DNA of 64,000 nucleotides from Crocodylus rhombifer (taxonomy: Eukaryota > Chordata > Crocodylia > Crocodylidae): NCBI GenBank assembly GCA_038503035.1, contig JAVSML010024578.1:1-64000 (forward strand). The letters are read 5' to 3'. The position numbers and the translations under genes are program-made. How positions within the stretch are numbered: the first letter of the stretch is position 1; each line of letters opens with the position of its first letter. Shown here in pieces: positions 1-9,859 of the stretch. The notes under the pieces were generated by a model, which was not told the origin of the DNA, made no database searches, and saw nothing but the letters and a program-made list of their open reading frames with translations.

Positions 1-180
1 GGCTCCTTTGGGATCAGCAAGAAACTGGCTAAGAAGATGGGTGGAGGCCAAGGAAAAAAGAAGCTACCTCAGAAAAAGGAGAAAGTCCTCAAGATCGGGA
101 TAGCAGCAACCACCTTGGCCGAAAGAGGAAGTATGGGGTTAATGGATGTGTCCAAGAAGCCACAACCCAAGGCCAAGTAG
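1..180 (+). CDS. 3' end of a linker-histone (H1) gene, HILS1-like copy A
   Basis: Frame 1 is open from the first base to TAG at 178-180 (59 codons). It begins GSFGISKKLAKK, the pattern that closes the H1 globular domain (GSF followed by a lysine-rich start of the tail). It continues as a basic tail rich in Lys and ends KKPQPKAK. Linker histones bind nucleosomes and linker DNA in the nucleus. A second, complete gene of this type lies on the same strand at 3913-4479, so this looks like the other member of a tandem pair. The start and most of the globular domain are outside the window. The two tails share little sequence, so the duplication is old or this is a different H1 variant. A pseudogene cannot be excluded from 59 codons, but no stop interrupts the frame. 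Confidence 0.7.
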   Translation, partial: GSFGISKKLAKKMGGGQGKKKLPQKKEKVLKIGIAATTLAERGSMGLMDVSKKPQPKAK

Positions 181-238
181 TCAAAAGCTAGCACCTGAGG
201 GGCTGACCCCCACAAGGTACAGATGTTTCACAGTGCTA

Positions 239-244
239 AATAAA
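239..244 (+). promoter_or_regulatory. Polyadenylation signal AATAAA of H1 copy A
   Basis: A canonical AATAAA lies 59 bases after the stop codon of the partial linker-histone gene. It is followed by a GT-rich stretch (GGATTGTTGTGTTT), the usual downstream element. No replication-type histone stem-loop was seen between stop and signal, so the transcript is probably polyadenylated, as expected for a differentiation-specific H1 variant. Confidence 0.7.
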
Positions 245-3200
245 AGGATTGTTGTGTTTAAATCATCCTGCATCCATGCTTATCTTCAAAGAAGGGCACA
301 GAGAGGGGGGAGGAAATACTCTGCAGGGTTCTGACCCCCTTCCATCTCCCCAAAAATAGTGCTAGACAGGGTGCAGTGACCAGGAAGGCATAACCTGGGT
401 GTTGCAGAAAGAGGATGATCATTGCTGGGAGAGCTCTGCAGGATGGTTCCTCCAGCATGGCACAAGTGGGGTGCTCCAGGGGCTGCCGACATGCCCAAGG
501 GTTGCCTGCATTTCCAGGAGACAGAGACCTAAGGCACTAATTGCCAAGGGTCATTGGAGATGGCCTGGTGGTTCTTGACAAAGCAGGGCACATAGCCATC
601 ATGGGAAGAAGGGTATGTTACAGAAGGACTGGAGAGTCTGGAGCAGGAAGGGATTCTGCCCAAGGGGAAAGAAGGCACTGAGAGTGCTTATGATCTAAGT
701 AGACAAAGATGGAAGAAGCATGGCTTATGGAAGGTCACATGGGAAGCCAGTGACAGAACCCACACTACTGGCCTCCAACACACTGCCTGGTACACTGGGT
801 CACACTGTCTAGTCCAAGGCCCACTTGCCTAGCCATTGAGATGTTTACAGAATGCCAATCACCCAGGCACTGAGGCACTGGCAAGCTCAAGGGCAGGCAG
901 TGAGAGTCAAATGCAATCTAATTCACCTGCCACAGCACCAAAATGCCTGGCCTGGGTCAGCTCCAGGTTGCCAGGGGATTGGGCTGGCTCCTTCAGGCAG
1001 TGACCTGCCAGGAAACAGGTCCCCTCTCCCTGATGGAGGCTGGGATGGGGTGCAGAGGCAGCAGAATTAGGTCCTGTCGGGGGATGCAGCTGAAAAGGCC
1101 CTGCAGGGCACTGCCTCAGGAGGCAGGGGTGGGGAGCCACAAGGAAAAGAAGCCAGGCCCCTCAGGTCTCCAAGGCTTTGTCCTACCAGGGTGGAAGCAG
1201 GACACGCACCAACACTCTCCCAGCCTCTCATCTCTGTTTGCCTCCCCCGACCGACTTCCCCTTCTCTATTGGACCCTTCACCCTCCACCTATCTTCATGT
1301 GCCCCTTCATGTGCCTGCCACAACTTGATGTATTTAGTTTAGGTAAGGGAGGCTGTCCCAGGGCTTCCCAAGCTTGATCCCAGGACCACAGTGTCTGTGG
1401 TCATAGCCTTAAGGGCTAGTTGCATGGTTCTGTCTGCCCCTACACCACACCCAAGCCTCGCAGATATTATCACTTCACTGATGTTCACTCCATACACTCA
1501 GCCCCTCTCTGGGCTCTCTGGTCCCACTTATGGCCCCTCTCTGGGCTTGTGGACCCTTTGGTCCCCTAGGAACCTTCTCCACCTCTTTCCTTCCTAAACA
1601 TCCAGACTGCTGCAGGCTGTACTCTTTGCATTGGCTTTCAGGAGCTGCAGCCATCCTGCACAGCTGGATGCTTACTGCCTGCTCAGCTCTGGGCCCAGGC
1701 TTATACAGCCCAAGCCCTGCCCACTCCCAATCCAGTGACTCTCTCATTAGCCCTTTTCATCACCTGCAGGCTACTCCTCAAGCCGCCTCACTTCTTCAAG
1801 GGACATGCACACTAAGCATCCCGCCACATAGTGTATTCCTATTATTTGCACAGCCTTTTTCCCAACAGAATTATGTAACTAAGTAGATTGGGTTAATGAA
1901 CAAAATATTTAAAAAAAACAAGACTGGAAACAGGTGGCATAATCTCTAACTGAAATACTTCAAGCTTCTCCATGCATTTTTATGCCAGCTCTTCAAGGCT
2001 TACTGGCAAATCATGACAGCAGCTGAGGTTCAATCATATTTCATGCCCCACTGTGTCTTTACACTTGACCATGTGTGTGTGAATAATGAAAATCCCACAC
2101 ATAACAATTCCCTACTCTTTCTCTCAGGCCGCTGAATGAATGGCCTGATATAGCAGGGAGTGACAGGGAATGTGTTAAGTATTCCTCAAACCAGTGCAAT
2201 ATGCTTAATCATTTACAATTATTTAAAATAACTGAAAGTCACCTGCAGTCATTTTCCTGATGACAACATTGTTTCAGAATTTGAAACACAGTGCCAAATT
2301 GCCTGTTACAGGTGGATATCTCTTTTCCCATGATGCTTAATTGCTGCATTATTCAGCAAACCAATCACTGGTTTGCTGGCTTTCCTTTTCCTAGTTTAGC
2401 TTATGCAATAAACCAAAGCCAATATGCAAATAACATGGTGAAATATAACTGAAGAGAAAATGTTTTAGTCCCACTGGAAGTATGCAAATAAACAAAACAG
2501 GTGAATAACTGTTATGTAGCGATGTGAAATCAACTGGAAAAATAACGATAACAAATATCTATGCAGACCCAGATACCTGTGCACCATCGCACACACCCAG
2601 ACAAATCTTCACCCTCATATTGTCACTTCATTCATACACATGCTTACAAGCGTGCTTTCTCAAGACACAGCTTACATGCTAAATTCTGCTGCCCCTGGAT
2701 AAGGAGAAGTGGTCAAAAATTTCCAACAAAACAAGTCAGTGCATCAAAATCAAAACTTCCTACAAGAACATGTGGAAATTTGGAGCAATTTAGGGGGAAA
2801 AATTGACCCAAAGCTTTTTAATAAGGTCAAAAGAGCTCAATTTGATTGGAATGGAACGCTCGACTTTTTCAAGTTATAATGCATTTTCATTTCAAAATTG
2901 ACATTGGGTTATAAGATAAATTGAAAAGATGGATTAGAACAAAATGAAAATACTTTGTCAGAAGGGAACATTTCAACTGGCCTAGAGAGAATTTTTTCTT
3001 TTGAAAATTTTGCTTTGCAGAGAATTCTGGGAACGTTTGTTCTTAGTTCATCCAGAAGAAAAATGAATCTCAACCTGTCAGAATTTTCTCTGGAAATTAA
3101 TGTTGAGGTTCACCCAGCTCAGAGTAGAAGCAAATTTCTCTACAAAAAGGTATAATGTCTACCCTGTGACCCCGCTTCCCTTCCTTCTCATGGGCATTCA

Positions 3201-3280
3201 GATTGCTTAGTGCCTCTGGACCTGTTGTACTGGAAGAGAATAAAATTGAAGTGTGTTTTTAATTGAAGTCTTGTGATAGC
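245..3280. other. Non-coding spacer between the two H1-like genes (within inferred SGCA intron 8)
   Basis: No convincing exon on either strand. I looked here for the missing last SGCA exon (family tail with an HH-x-x-I motif and TLP motif) and did not find it. About 1900-3130 is clearly more AT-rich than its surroundings and contains repeated AAATTTTC/GAAAATTT-type strings. It looks like an old decayed mobile element, but no family can be named. Confidence 0.5.
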
Positions 3281-3354
3281 CTTCAAATCTATAAAACATC
3301 ACTCAGACCCTTGTGAGATGGAGCAACACATTCATCGACATCACAGGGCCTTTA

Positions 3355-3393
3355 TGACATCACACTCTGTCACATTTTGTTGTCATGGTTACC
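3355..3393 (+). promoter_or_regulatory. CRE-like and RFX X-box-like sites upstream of the HILS1-like gene
   Basis: TGACATCA at 3355-3362 differs by one base from the palindromic CRE TGACGTCA, and a related CGACATCA lies just upstream near 3337. GTTGTCATGGTTACC at 3379-3393 resembles an RFX X-box (two GTTRCC-type half-sites in inverted order), with one mismatch in each half. CREM and RFX2 are known to drive many spermatid genes, so this pair about 520 bases before the start codon fits a spermatid linker histone. Their use is inferred. Confidence 0.35.
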
Positions 3394-3912
3394 GCTAGTT
3401 TGTCCTGGTGCTCAATGACAACTGTGACAGGTCAGTGTCACAGGCAACTTGGATTGCTGGGAGCCACGTGGAGCAGGAGGACTCTCACTACAGTGGCCCA
3501 CATACCCAAAGAGGGAGACATTTCTTGAAGAAAGAAGCCAAGTCCAGATCCGAGATCTCCTGGCCTGGACCCAGGATCTCCAAACCGAGCTCCAGGGCCC
3601 CAAATCAGGCCTCATACCATAAAGGTCAGCCTGTGAGGGAAAAGCTGGAAGGCAGCAGGGAAGTCTCGGTGCTTTCTCCAAGGAAGCTGGGAATCTGAGG
3701 CTGCCCCAGGCCCATTCCCTGTCTGAATCTCCGGCATTCAGCTGTGGAAATCACTTAAACACAAAGCCCAACCCAGCATCAGAGCTCACCGAGTGGAAGA
3801 CGAAATGCAAAGTCAGATCTGAAGCCACAAGGCAGCCTCTTTCACTGCAGTGTCTTGCACTGGGCAGTGGGTAGTAAGTGAGGCAGGAAAGACGTTTTCT
3901 TCATCAAGCAGA

Positions 3913-4479
3913 ATGACCAAGGGGAGAGCATCCCCCCAGGCACCCTCTTGTCCTACAACCAGCCTGGACGCAGCCGACCCAGCCTCCACTAAGCCAGACT
4001 TGGAGACAGTGGAGCAAGCTGACCCCTCCAGTACACCCAAGGCACTGGCGGCCAGCTTCCTGAGGCAGCACAAGGCACTGGAGATCCGCCCTCCCAAGCT
4101 GCCAACCCAGGCCCTCTCCAAGCTCATTGTGGAAGCTGTGGCCTCCTCCACGAAGCGCTTGGGCATTTCCCTACAAGCCCTCATGAAATCACTCATAACC
4201 ACTGGTTATGACATGGCAAAGAAGAAAAGCCACTTCCGGAGAGTGCTCCGGGGTCTCGTCGCCAAGGGGGTCCTGCGGCATCTGAGAGGCACCAGTGCCT
4301 CTGGCTCCTTCCGCCTTGGCAAAGGGGTGGCAGCCCTGAACAAGAACGCGGCACCCAGGAAGTGGGGCCGGTCCAACAGGGCTGGGCACAGGAGCAGGAA
4401 GCTGGGCAGGAAGGAGCAGAAGGGCTCTGAGGGGGCCGCAGAGGAAGCCAAGGCAGAAGTCTGCCCACCTGGGCAGTAG
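3913..4479 (+). CDS. HILS1: Spermatid-type linker histone H1-like protein (HILS1/H1-9-like), copy B
   Basis: An intronless gene of 188 codons encodes a linker histone. Residues about 1-65 form a Ser/Thr/Pro-rich acidic leader. About 66-138 form the winged-helix H1 globular domain, with a TTGYDMAKKKSHFRRVL-type core and a closing SASGSF motif. The rest is a basic tail rich in Lys and Arg. The TTGYDM core followed by HF-(K/R)-RVL-(K/R)-GLV is what I recall of mammalian HILS1, a spermatid nuclear H1 that acts during chromatin condensation. ATG at 3913 has A at -3. The frame is open upstream to a GTG at 3850, but that is preceded by an acceptor-like pyrimidine tract and CAG, so a spliced 5' leader is possible. 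The gene lies antisense to SGCA, 3.9 kb beyond SGCA exon 8, the same nesting as in human. Orthology is inferred; another H1 variant is the alternative. Confidence 0.85.
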   Translation: MTKGRASPQAPSCPTTSLDAADPASTKPDLETVEQADPSSTPKALAASFLRQHKALEIRPPKLPTQALSKLIVEAVASSTKRLGISLQALMKSLITTGYDMAKKKSHFRRVLRGLVAKGVLRHLRGTSASGSFRLGKGVAALNKNAAPRKWGRSNRAGHRSRKLGRKEQKGSEGAAEEAKAEVCPPGQ

Positions 4480-4534
4480 TAATTCAGAGAATGAAAGACA
4501 GGGCCCATATGGGCACAGTGTCATTACTGTGAAA

Positions 4535-4540
4535 AATACA
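4535..4540 (+). promoter_or_regulatory. Candidate variant polyadenylation signal AATACA of H1 copy B
   Basis: No AATAAA follows the stop codon of the HILS1-like gene closely. The best candidate is the known weaker variant AATACA, 56 bases downstream, followed by a T/G-rich run. The palindrome CCCATATGGG nearby (about 4504-4513) is not the histone 3' stem-loop consensus. Confidence 0.35.
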
Positions 4541-4870
4541 CTGGAGTTGTATTTATGGTCCTGAGTCCGGGCTCATCCTTTGGGGCTGGAAGGGGGACAA
4601 AGCAGAGACCTGTTTGATAACAGCTAAGAGAAGCGGGTAGAGATGGGACAAAGCATGAGCCCTTGCTGGCAGAGCCAGAAAGACATCTCATGGGCTCAGA
4701 AGACACCTCCGGTGAATGCCACCTCCAGCACTGGTGACTCCGGAGGCAGCATTCTTCCTTCAGTGTTGGCCCTCAGTCCCAGCATAGGGAAGGGACACTT
4801 TGCTACAGACAGGCCCATCAGTCAGATGTGTCCCCTGGCTCCTGGCAAGGGCTTACATATCACAGACACC
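4541..4870. other. Spacer between the HILS1-like gene and the CR1 element
   Basis: Unique-looking sequence with no gene, repeat or conserved exon visible. Confidence 0.4.
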
Positions 4871-7620
4871 GTTCATAGTTTCATAGTTTCTAGGGTCGGA
4901 AGGGACCTGAGCAGATCATCTGGTCGGACCCCCTGCCATGGCAGGAAAGAGTACTGGGGTCAAATGACCCCAGCAAGGTGTTCATCTAACCTCCTCTTAA
5001 ACACCCCCAGGGTAGGAGCCTGCACCACTTCTCTTGGAAGCTGGTTCCAGACCCTAGCCGCACTGACTGTGAAGTAGCGCCTCCTGGTATCTAACCTAAA
5101 CCTACCCTCTGCCAGCTTGTGACCGTTATTCCTGGTCACTCCTGGCGGTGCTCGGGGGAACAGTGACTCCCCCAATGCCTGCTGATCCCCCCTGACTAGT
5201 TTATAACAGGCCACTAGATCCCCCCTCTCCTCATAGGGCCTGCCCTGCTGCCCCCTGATCATGCGAGTGGCCCTCCTCTGGACCCTCTCCATGCTGTCCA
5301 CATCCCTCTTGAAGTGTGGCGCCCAGAACTGGACGCAATACTCCAGCTGCGGCCTGACCAGTGCCGCATAGAGGGGGAGGATCACCTTTTTGGACCTGCT
5401 CGAGATGCATCTGTGGATGCATGACAAGGTGCGGATGGCCTTCCTGACTGCCTCCCCACACTGCCGGCCCATGTTCATCTTGGAGTCAATGATGACCCCC
5501 AGATCCTTTTCCACCTCCATGCTGACAAGAGAGGAGTTCCCCAACCTGTAGGTATGGTGCCAGTTGTTCCTCCCGAGGTGCATCACCTTGCACTTGTCTG
5601 TGTTGAAACCCATCCTATTCTCATCCGCCCACCCTTGTAACCTGTCTAGGTCTGATTGTAGCCTGTTGCATCCTTCCAGTGTACCCACGTCCCCCCACAT
5701 CTTAGTGCCATCAGCAAATTTGAACAGGGTGCTTTTTACCCCCTCGTCCAAATCACTGATGAACATGTTGAACAGTGAGGGCCTGAGGACCGAGCCCTGC
5801 AGAACCCCACTGCCCACATCCTTCCAGGTTGAGAAGGACCCATCCACTACCACCCTCTGGGTGCGGCCCTCCAGCCAGTTGGCGACCCATTTGACTGTGT
5901 GGGTGTCTACACCACAGCCCCCCAGTTTCTTAATGAGAACGGGGTGAGAGACAGTGTCAAAAGCCTTCCGGAAGTCCAGGAAGACTATATCCACTTCTAC
6001 CCCTGCATCTAACGATCTGGTGATCTGATCGTAAAAGGCCACCAGGTTGGTCTGACAGGACCTGCCACTGATGAACCCGTGTTGGTTGCCCCTAAGCATG
6101 CAGTCCCCTGCTGGCCCCTCCTGGATGTGTGCCAGCATAATTTTCTCAAACAGCTTGCCTAGGATGGAGGTAAGACTAACCGGCCTATAGTCTCCCGGGT
6201 CCTCCTTCCTGCCTTTTTTGAAGATGGGGACCACGTTGGCCCTCTTCCAGTCCTCTGGTACCTCATCAGAGCACCATGAGTGCTCGTAAAGCCATGCCAG
6301 GGGACTTGCAATGACCTCGGCCAGTTCCTTTAGAACTCTAGGGTGGAGATCATCCGGGCCGGCTGACTTGAATACGTCCAACCCCTCCAGAAGCTCCCTA
6401 ACAAAATCCTCGCTAACCCGTGGCCCGGGTGTGCCTCCCCCAGGGCCCGAGGGGGGCCCAGCAAGGAGGTGGCTGTTCTGGTCCCTACTGAGGAAGATGG
6501 AGGCAAAGAAATTGTTAAACATGTTAGCTTTGCCGTCTGGTGTGACGACCAAGTTTTCCATGGCATCCTGCAAGGGCCACACATTACCCGGGATCTTCTT
6601 TTTACCCCCTATGTATTTAAAAAAGGACTTCTTATTGTCCTTAATCTGGGAAGCTAGTCCCAGTTCCATCTCTGCCTTGGCCTTCCTAACTACCCCCCTA
6701 CATCCCCGAGCAACTACAGAATACCCCTCCCTGGTGATGACCCCTTCTTTCCATCGGGTGTAAGCCTCCTTTTCAGCAAGGAGACATTCCCGGATGCTTC
6801 TGGCGAGCCACGGAGGCTTGTGTGCTCTCCTGCTCCCTTTGATCCTCGTTGGGATTACCTTCCTTTGGGCTTGGAGGAACGTCTCCTTAAGGAGCGACCA
6901 CTCTCCTTGGACACCCGGCTCCCCTCCCCTCCGGGACCTCAGCACTTCTCCAACTATCCTCCTTAGCTCGTTGAAGTTTGCCCGTCTAAAATCTAGGGCC
7001 GCTGCCTTACTGCAGGCCTTTGCCACCTTGCGCTGGATGGTGAATTCCAGCAGGCGATGATCGCTGTCGCCCAGGTGGTCGAGCACCCGCAGCCCCCTCA
7101 CCAGGTCATCACCCGTGGCCAGCACTAGGTCCGACAAGGCGTCTCCCCTGGTGGGGCTGTGCACCTCCTGGGTTAGATGGAGGTCCTGCACTCTGGCCAA
7201 GAACCTACGGGAGCGTTCAGACCTGGCTGACTCTTCTTCCCAGCAGATGTTTGGGAAGTTCAGGTCCCCCATGACTACCACATCCTTAGCCTTCACTACC
7301 TCTGCGAGCTGACCCAACAATTCCTGGTCAAGCTCTTCTCCCTGGTTGGGAGGTCTGTAGTAGACCCCCACCGTTAAATCCCTTTTCCCTCGACTGCCTT
7401 GTACTCTAACCCAAAGCACTTCAGAGTGCCCCTCCCCTGGCTCCATGCTAATTAACGAGGATGTGTATTCCTCCTTAATATAGAGCGCCACGCCCCCACC
7501 TCTCTTTCCTATCCTGTCCCTCCTGTACAGCCTACAGCCTTTGACATTCACCGCCCAATCATGCGTTGCGTCATGCGTTGTGCCCCTACTCTTTACTAGC
7601 CAGCCACACTGAAGCATAAC
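4871..7620 (-). mobile_element. CR1 LINE retrotransposon, 5'-truncated, long open ORF2
   Basis: A minus-strand non-LTR retrotransposon whose ORF2 frame is open for 885 codons (7617 down to 4960). Residues about 1-200 are the C-terminal two thirds of an apurinic-type endonuclease: HDW region near 20, MGDLNFP near 116 and GDSDH near 182. About 440-700 is reverse transcriptase, with GDYRPVSLTS near 475 and the GSVLRPSLFN box. The rest is the CR1 C-terminal region ending in the RVWNQLPREVV-type block. The 3' end carries the CR1-style short repeat, here two AAACTATG units near 4872-4890. The N-terminal part of the endonuclease and ORF1 are missing, the usual 5' truncation. The catalytic FADD box reads FADG near residue 632, so the copy is probably dead although unbroken. 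It lies in the SGCA intron that carries the H1 genes. Confidence 0.9.
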
Positions 7621-8390
7621 CGCAATTCAGCAGGGGTTCCTAACCAGATACACTCTCCCAGAAGACTCACAGTGTGTCAGGTGGTGCTGTTGTGGGCTGT
7701 TAAACAGCTCCCTCATTTCACTCCCAAGTTGGCTGCATTACAGTGGTCAGTGATGTGACCCACATATATATGTACCTTTGCCTTGGGGATGAATTAGGCT
7801 GCAGAAATGTTAGCTGTTAGTTACTCGTGTTCATGGTCATTTGTTGTTGAAGAAGAAGGTCAGGCCCTAAGAGGATGCGAATGGGAGATCTGTGCTTCCT
7901 TAGGTGACCTGTCACTTATCAGGGACCTGTCCCAACCACTGCAGGGGCATGTGTCCAGCGGTACTGGCACAGAAGGAAATCACTGTATTATGGTGGCATT
8001 GGAATGTGAGTGGAAGCAAGGGATGGGAAGAGTCATGGGGCTGTCTGGGAGGAGAAATAAACCCCAGGTACAGCAATGAAGTAGTGTATACACACACACA
8101 CCTCAGAAGTGCACACATACACAGCGTTCCACAAACAGAGCAGACAAACAAGCACAGGCTCAGTATGCAAAGTGTCATCACCTAAAGCCCATCCCCAAGC
8201 AGGTGTGCCGCACATAAGCATAATCACACCAACAGGTAACAGGAGAAACTGTACAGCACAAAACTCACATACACATCCCAGAGAAATTACTCACAGTTCC
8301 CACATATCATCCTTTCTCACATATACCGTACACATACATGAGAGCAAATCACTCTCACACGCATGCAAATACAGACCCTAAAAAACTTAC
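7621..8390. other. SGCA intron 8, proximal part
   Basis: No gene found. It contains short CA-rich runs near 8090-8130 and 8240-8350 and no recognisable transposon beyond the CR1 that starts at its left edge. Confidence 0.5.
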
Positions 8391-8417
8391 TCAGAAGTTG
8401 CCATGTCCCTTTTGTCC
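8391..8417 (-). CDS. SGCA: SGCA exon 8 (27-base micro-exon, start of cytoplasmic tail)
   Basis: On the minus strand a pyrimidine tract ending in TTTTTTCATAG is followed by 27 bases and the strong donor GTAAGT. Exon 7 ends in phase 2 with CT; adding the first G gives Leu. The exon then reads DKRDMATS and two bases of the next codon. This matches the human juxtamembrane tail, which reads LKRDLATS directly after CCRREGR. Splice signals, phase and protein all agree, so confidence is good despite the size. The next exon, which should open with the conserved tail before an HH motif, is not visible and probably lies left of the window, beyond the two H1-like genes. Confidence 0.88.
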   Translation of the reverse strand, partial: GQKGHGNF

Positions 8418-9014
8418 CTATGAAAAAAGAGAAAAGGCAGGAGGAGACAATCAGTGGAAGGCAACACTGCCAACCCCTGATCTTCCACCTGGAAGCCGCT
8501 AAAGCAGTCATGCTGCTAGAATCCAGCTAAGATCAAGCACACCTTCGAAAAGATCCTTCAGCATGTGGTTGCACACACCTTGGCCAGGCCCAACCACAGC
8601 AAGGAAATGTGTGCTTCTGACCTTGACTGGATGGACTCAAACCTGCTTTGCTGTGCATCATAGGCCCCACACTGCTCTTAGTTAGGGGTGATTCTCCTAC
8701 CACATGAATGCCCAGAGGGCTCTGCTTTGGAAGCCAAAGGAGCTGCACTCTCTCCCTGTCCCAGTGACACATCCCATGGAAGAATGTGATCAATTTCCTA
8801 GGGTCAGCAGTGCAGAGGGACCCAAATACAGTCCAGGTGCAAGAAAAGCCTTTACCCCATTGGATATTTCTGGCTCGTTCATAAAGACCCACCTGCCTGG
8901 AAAAGCAAGCCAGATGAGGTCTCATCAGAGACCTCCACACCTGCCTCCCCCTCCCAGCTCCTACTTCCCTTCCCCTTGCCTGGTTCCAGCAGCCTGAGAC
9001 AGTGCTTGACTTAC
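8418..9014. other. SGCA intron 7
   Basis: About 0.6 kb with no gene and no clear repeat. GCTAAGATCAAG near 8527-8538 matches a short piece of the U2 snRNA 5' region, too short to call. Confidence 0.5.
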
Positions 9015-9223
9015 AGGCCCTCCCTTCGGCAGCACATGATGTAGGACAGGAAAAGACAGAGCAGGAGGGCCACCAGCAAGGGCAGGAGGATGGTCAGCAG
9101 GTAGTCATACAGAAAAGTCTTCTCAGGGGCATCTGTAGGGGGTTCAAATTCACTACCGTCCTCCAGAACCCCATCTCCCAAGGTAAGCGCTGGCCCTGTG
9201 GTGCTGGGGCTGGAGAGATCCAT
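9015..9223 (-). CDS. SGCA: SGCA exon 7 (transmembrane helix)
   Basis: Acceptor TTTTCCAG precedes an ATG codon used here as an internal Met (phase 0). The donor is GTAAGT, leaving phase 2. The exon covers residues 258-326 of the rebuilt protein. First comes a stalk with an acidic stretch (GDGVLEDGSEFEPPTDAPEK), equivalent to the human stalk with PPTEAPD. Then comes a single hydrophobic helix of about 22 residues (LLTILLPLLVALLLCLFLSY), and then the sarcoglycan signature IMCCRREG on the cytoplasmic side. Alpha-sarcoglycan is a type I membrane protein of the dystrophin-associated sarcoglycan complex in striated muscle. Confidence 0.95.
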
Positions 9224-9536
9224 CTGGAAAATGAGAGGCTGTCAGGATAGCTGGAGGGATTTTAGGGAGAGGTTATCTCTATAGCCGCCCTCTAAGGAGA
9301 GATCAGACAGAGCATCATTTGCCATCATGGCAGAAGCCAATTCAAAGATGCCAGGGCATTGTGCCAGTCACTGCACAGCCCCCTGTTCCAAACCCCACCA
9401 CAAGCCTGGTTAGATCTCAGTGGTGCTTGGAGGATGAGGGTGAGGGAGGGAACAACCCCAAAAGAACAGTTCTTCTGTGCTCCTTCTGCAAATCTCAAAG
9501 CACTTCCCAAGGAAGGTCAGTGCCCATTTTACAAGT
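9224..9536. other. SGCA intron 6, left part
   Basis: No gene. The part from about 9485 resembles the 3' half of a MIR-type SINE (pattern of lower count, then GGGGAAACTGAGGCAG) and runs into the duplicated block described next. Confidence 0.4.
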
Positions 9537-9859
9537 GGGGAAACTGAGGCAGGGGTCACCTAAAAGGCTAGTAGCAGAGCTGGGAAAAAAACCCAGGTGT
9601 CCCAAGCCTTAGTCCAACACATGAGTGGCTTGGAGACATCAGAGCTTCTTGCAGGTATCAAAGGAGCCTAGCTGAATCTGAACAGCAGGCAGCATCTGGA
9701 GTGACTCTCATCTCTAATGCTGGGAGGGGGCTTGGAGGAGGGTGAAATGCAGAGCCATGCAGGAGCAGACAGTGCTGAAGGCAGCAGGAGAAAAAAGCAG
9801 AGCAAAGTGCTATGGCAGGAACTCTTGATGGTAGAAAAAAAAGGGCAGGCTTGGGGTTA
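9537..9859 (+). repeat. Inverted duplication, arm 1 (partner 19252-19591)
   Basis: This block reappears as the reverse complement at 19252-19591, roughly nine bases in ten identical by eye, with small indels such as nine bases missing after GGGGAAACTGAGGCAGGGG. Shared landmarks in order are GAGTGGCTTGGAG, CATCAGAGCTTCTTGCAGGTA, GCATCTGGAGTGACTC, GGTGAAATGCAGAGCC, AAAGTGCTATGGCAGGAA and CTTGATGGTAGAAAA. The left edge falls inside a MIR-like sequence, which argues for a genomic duplication rather than an element with its own ends. Confidence 0.85.

Noticed and set aside
3850..3912. GTG start 21 codons upstream for the HILS1-like protein
   Set aside because: The first ATG (3913) has a good context, and the upstream part reads like non-coding DNA after a possible acceptor site.
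4504..4513. Palindrome CCCATATGGG as a histone 3' stem-loop
   Set aside because: It does not fit the GGCYCTTTTCAGRGCC-type consensus and has no real loop.
4189..4524. Three overlapping minus-strand frames across the H1 gene
   Set aside because: They are shadows of the Lys/Arg-rich histone frame; no domain or independent signal.
8640..8820. Minus-strand stretch considered as the missing last SGCA exon
   Set aside because: It has an acceptor-like CTAG, but the encoded residues lack the conserved HH-x-x-I and LSTLP motifs of the sarcoglycan tail.
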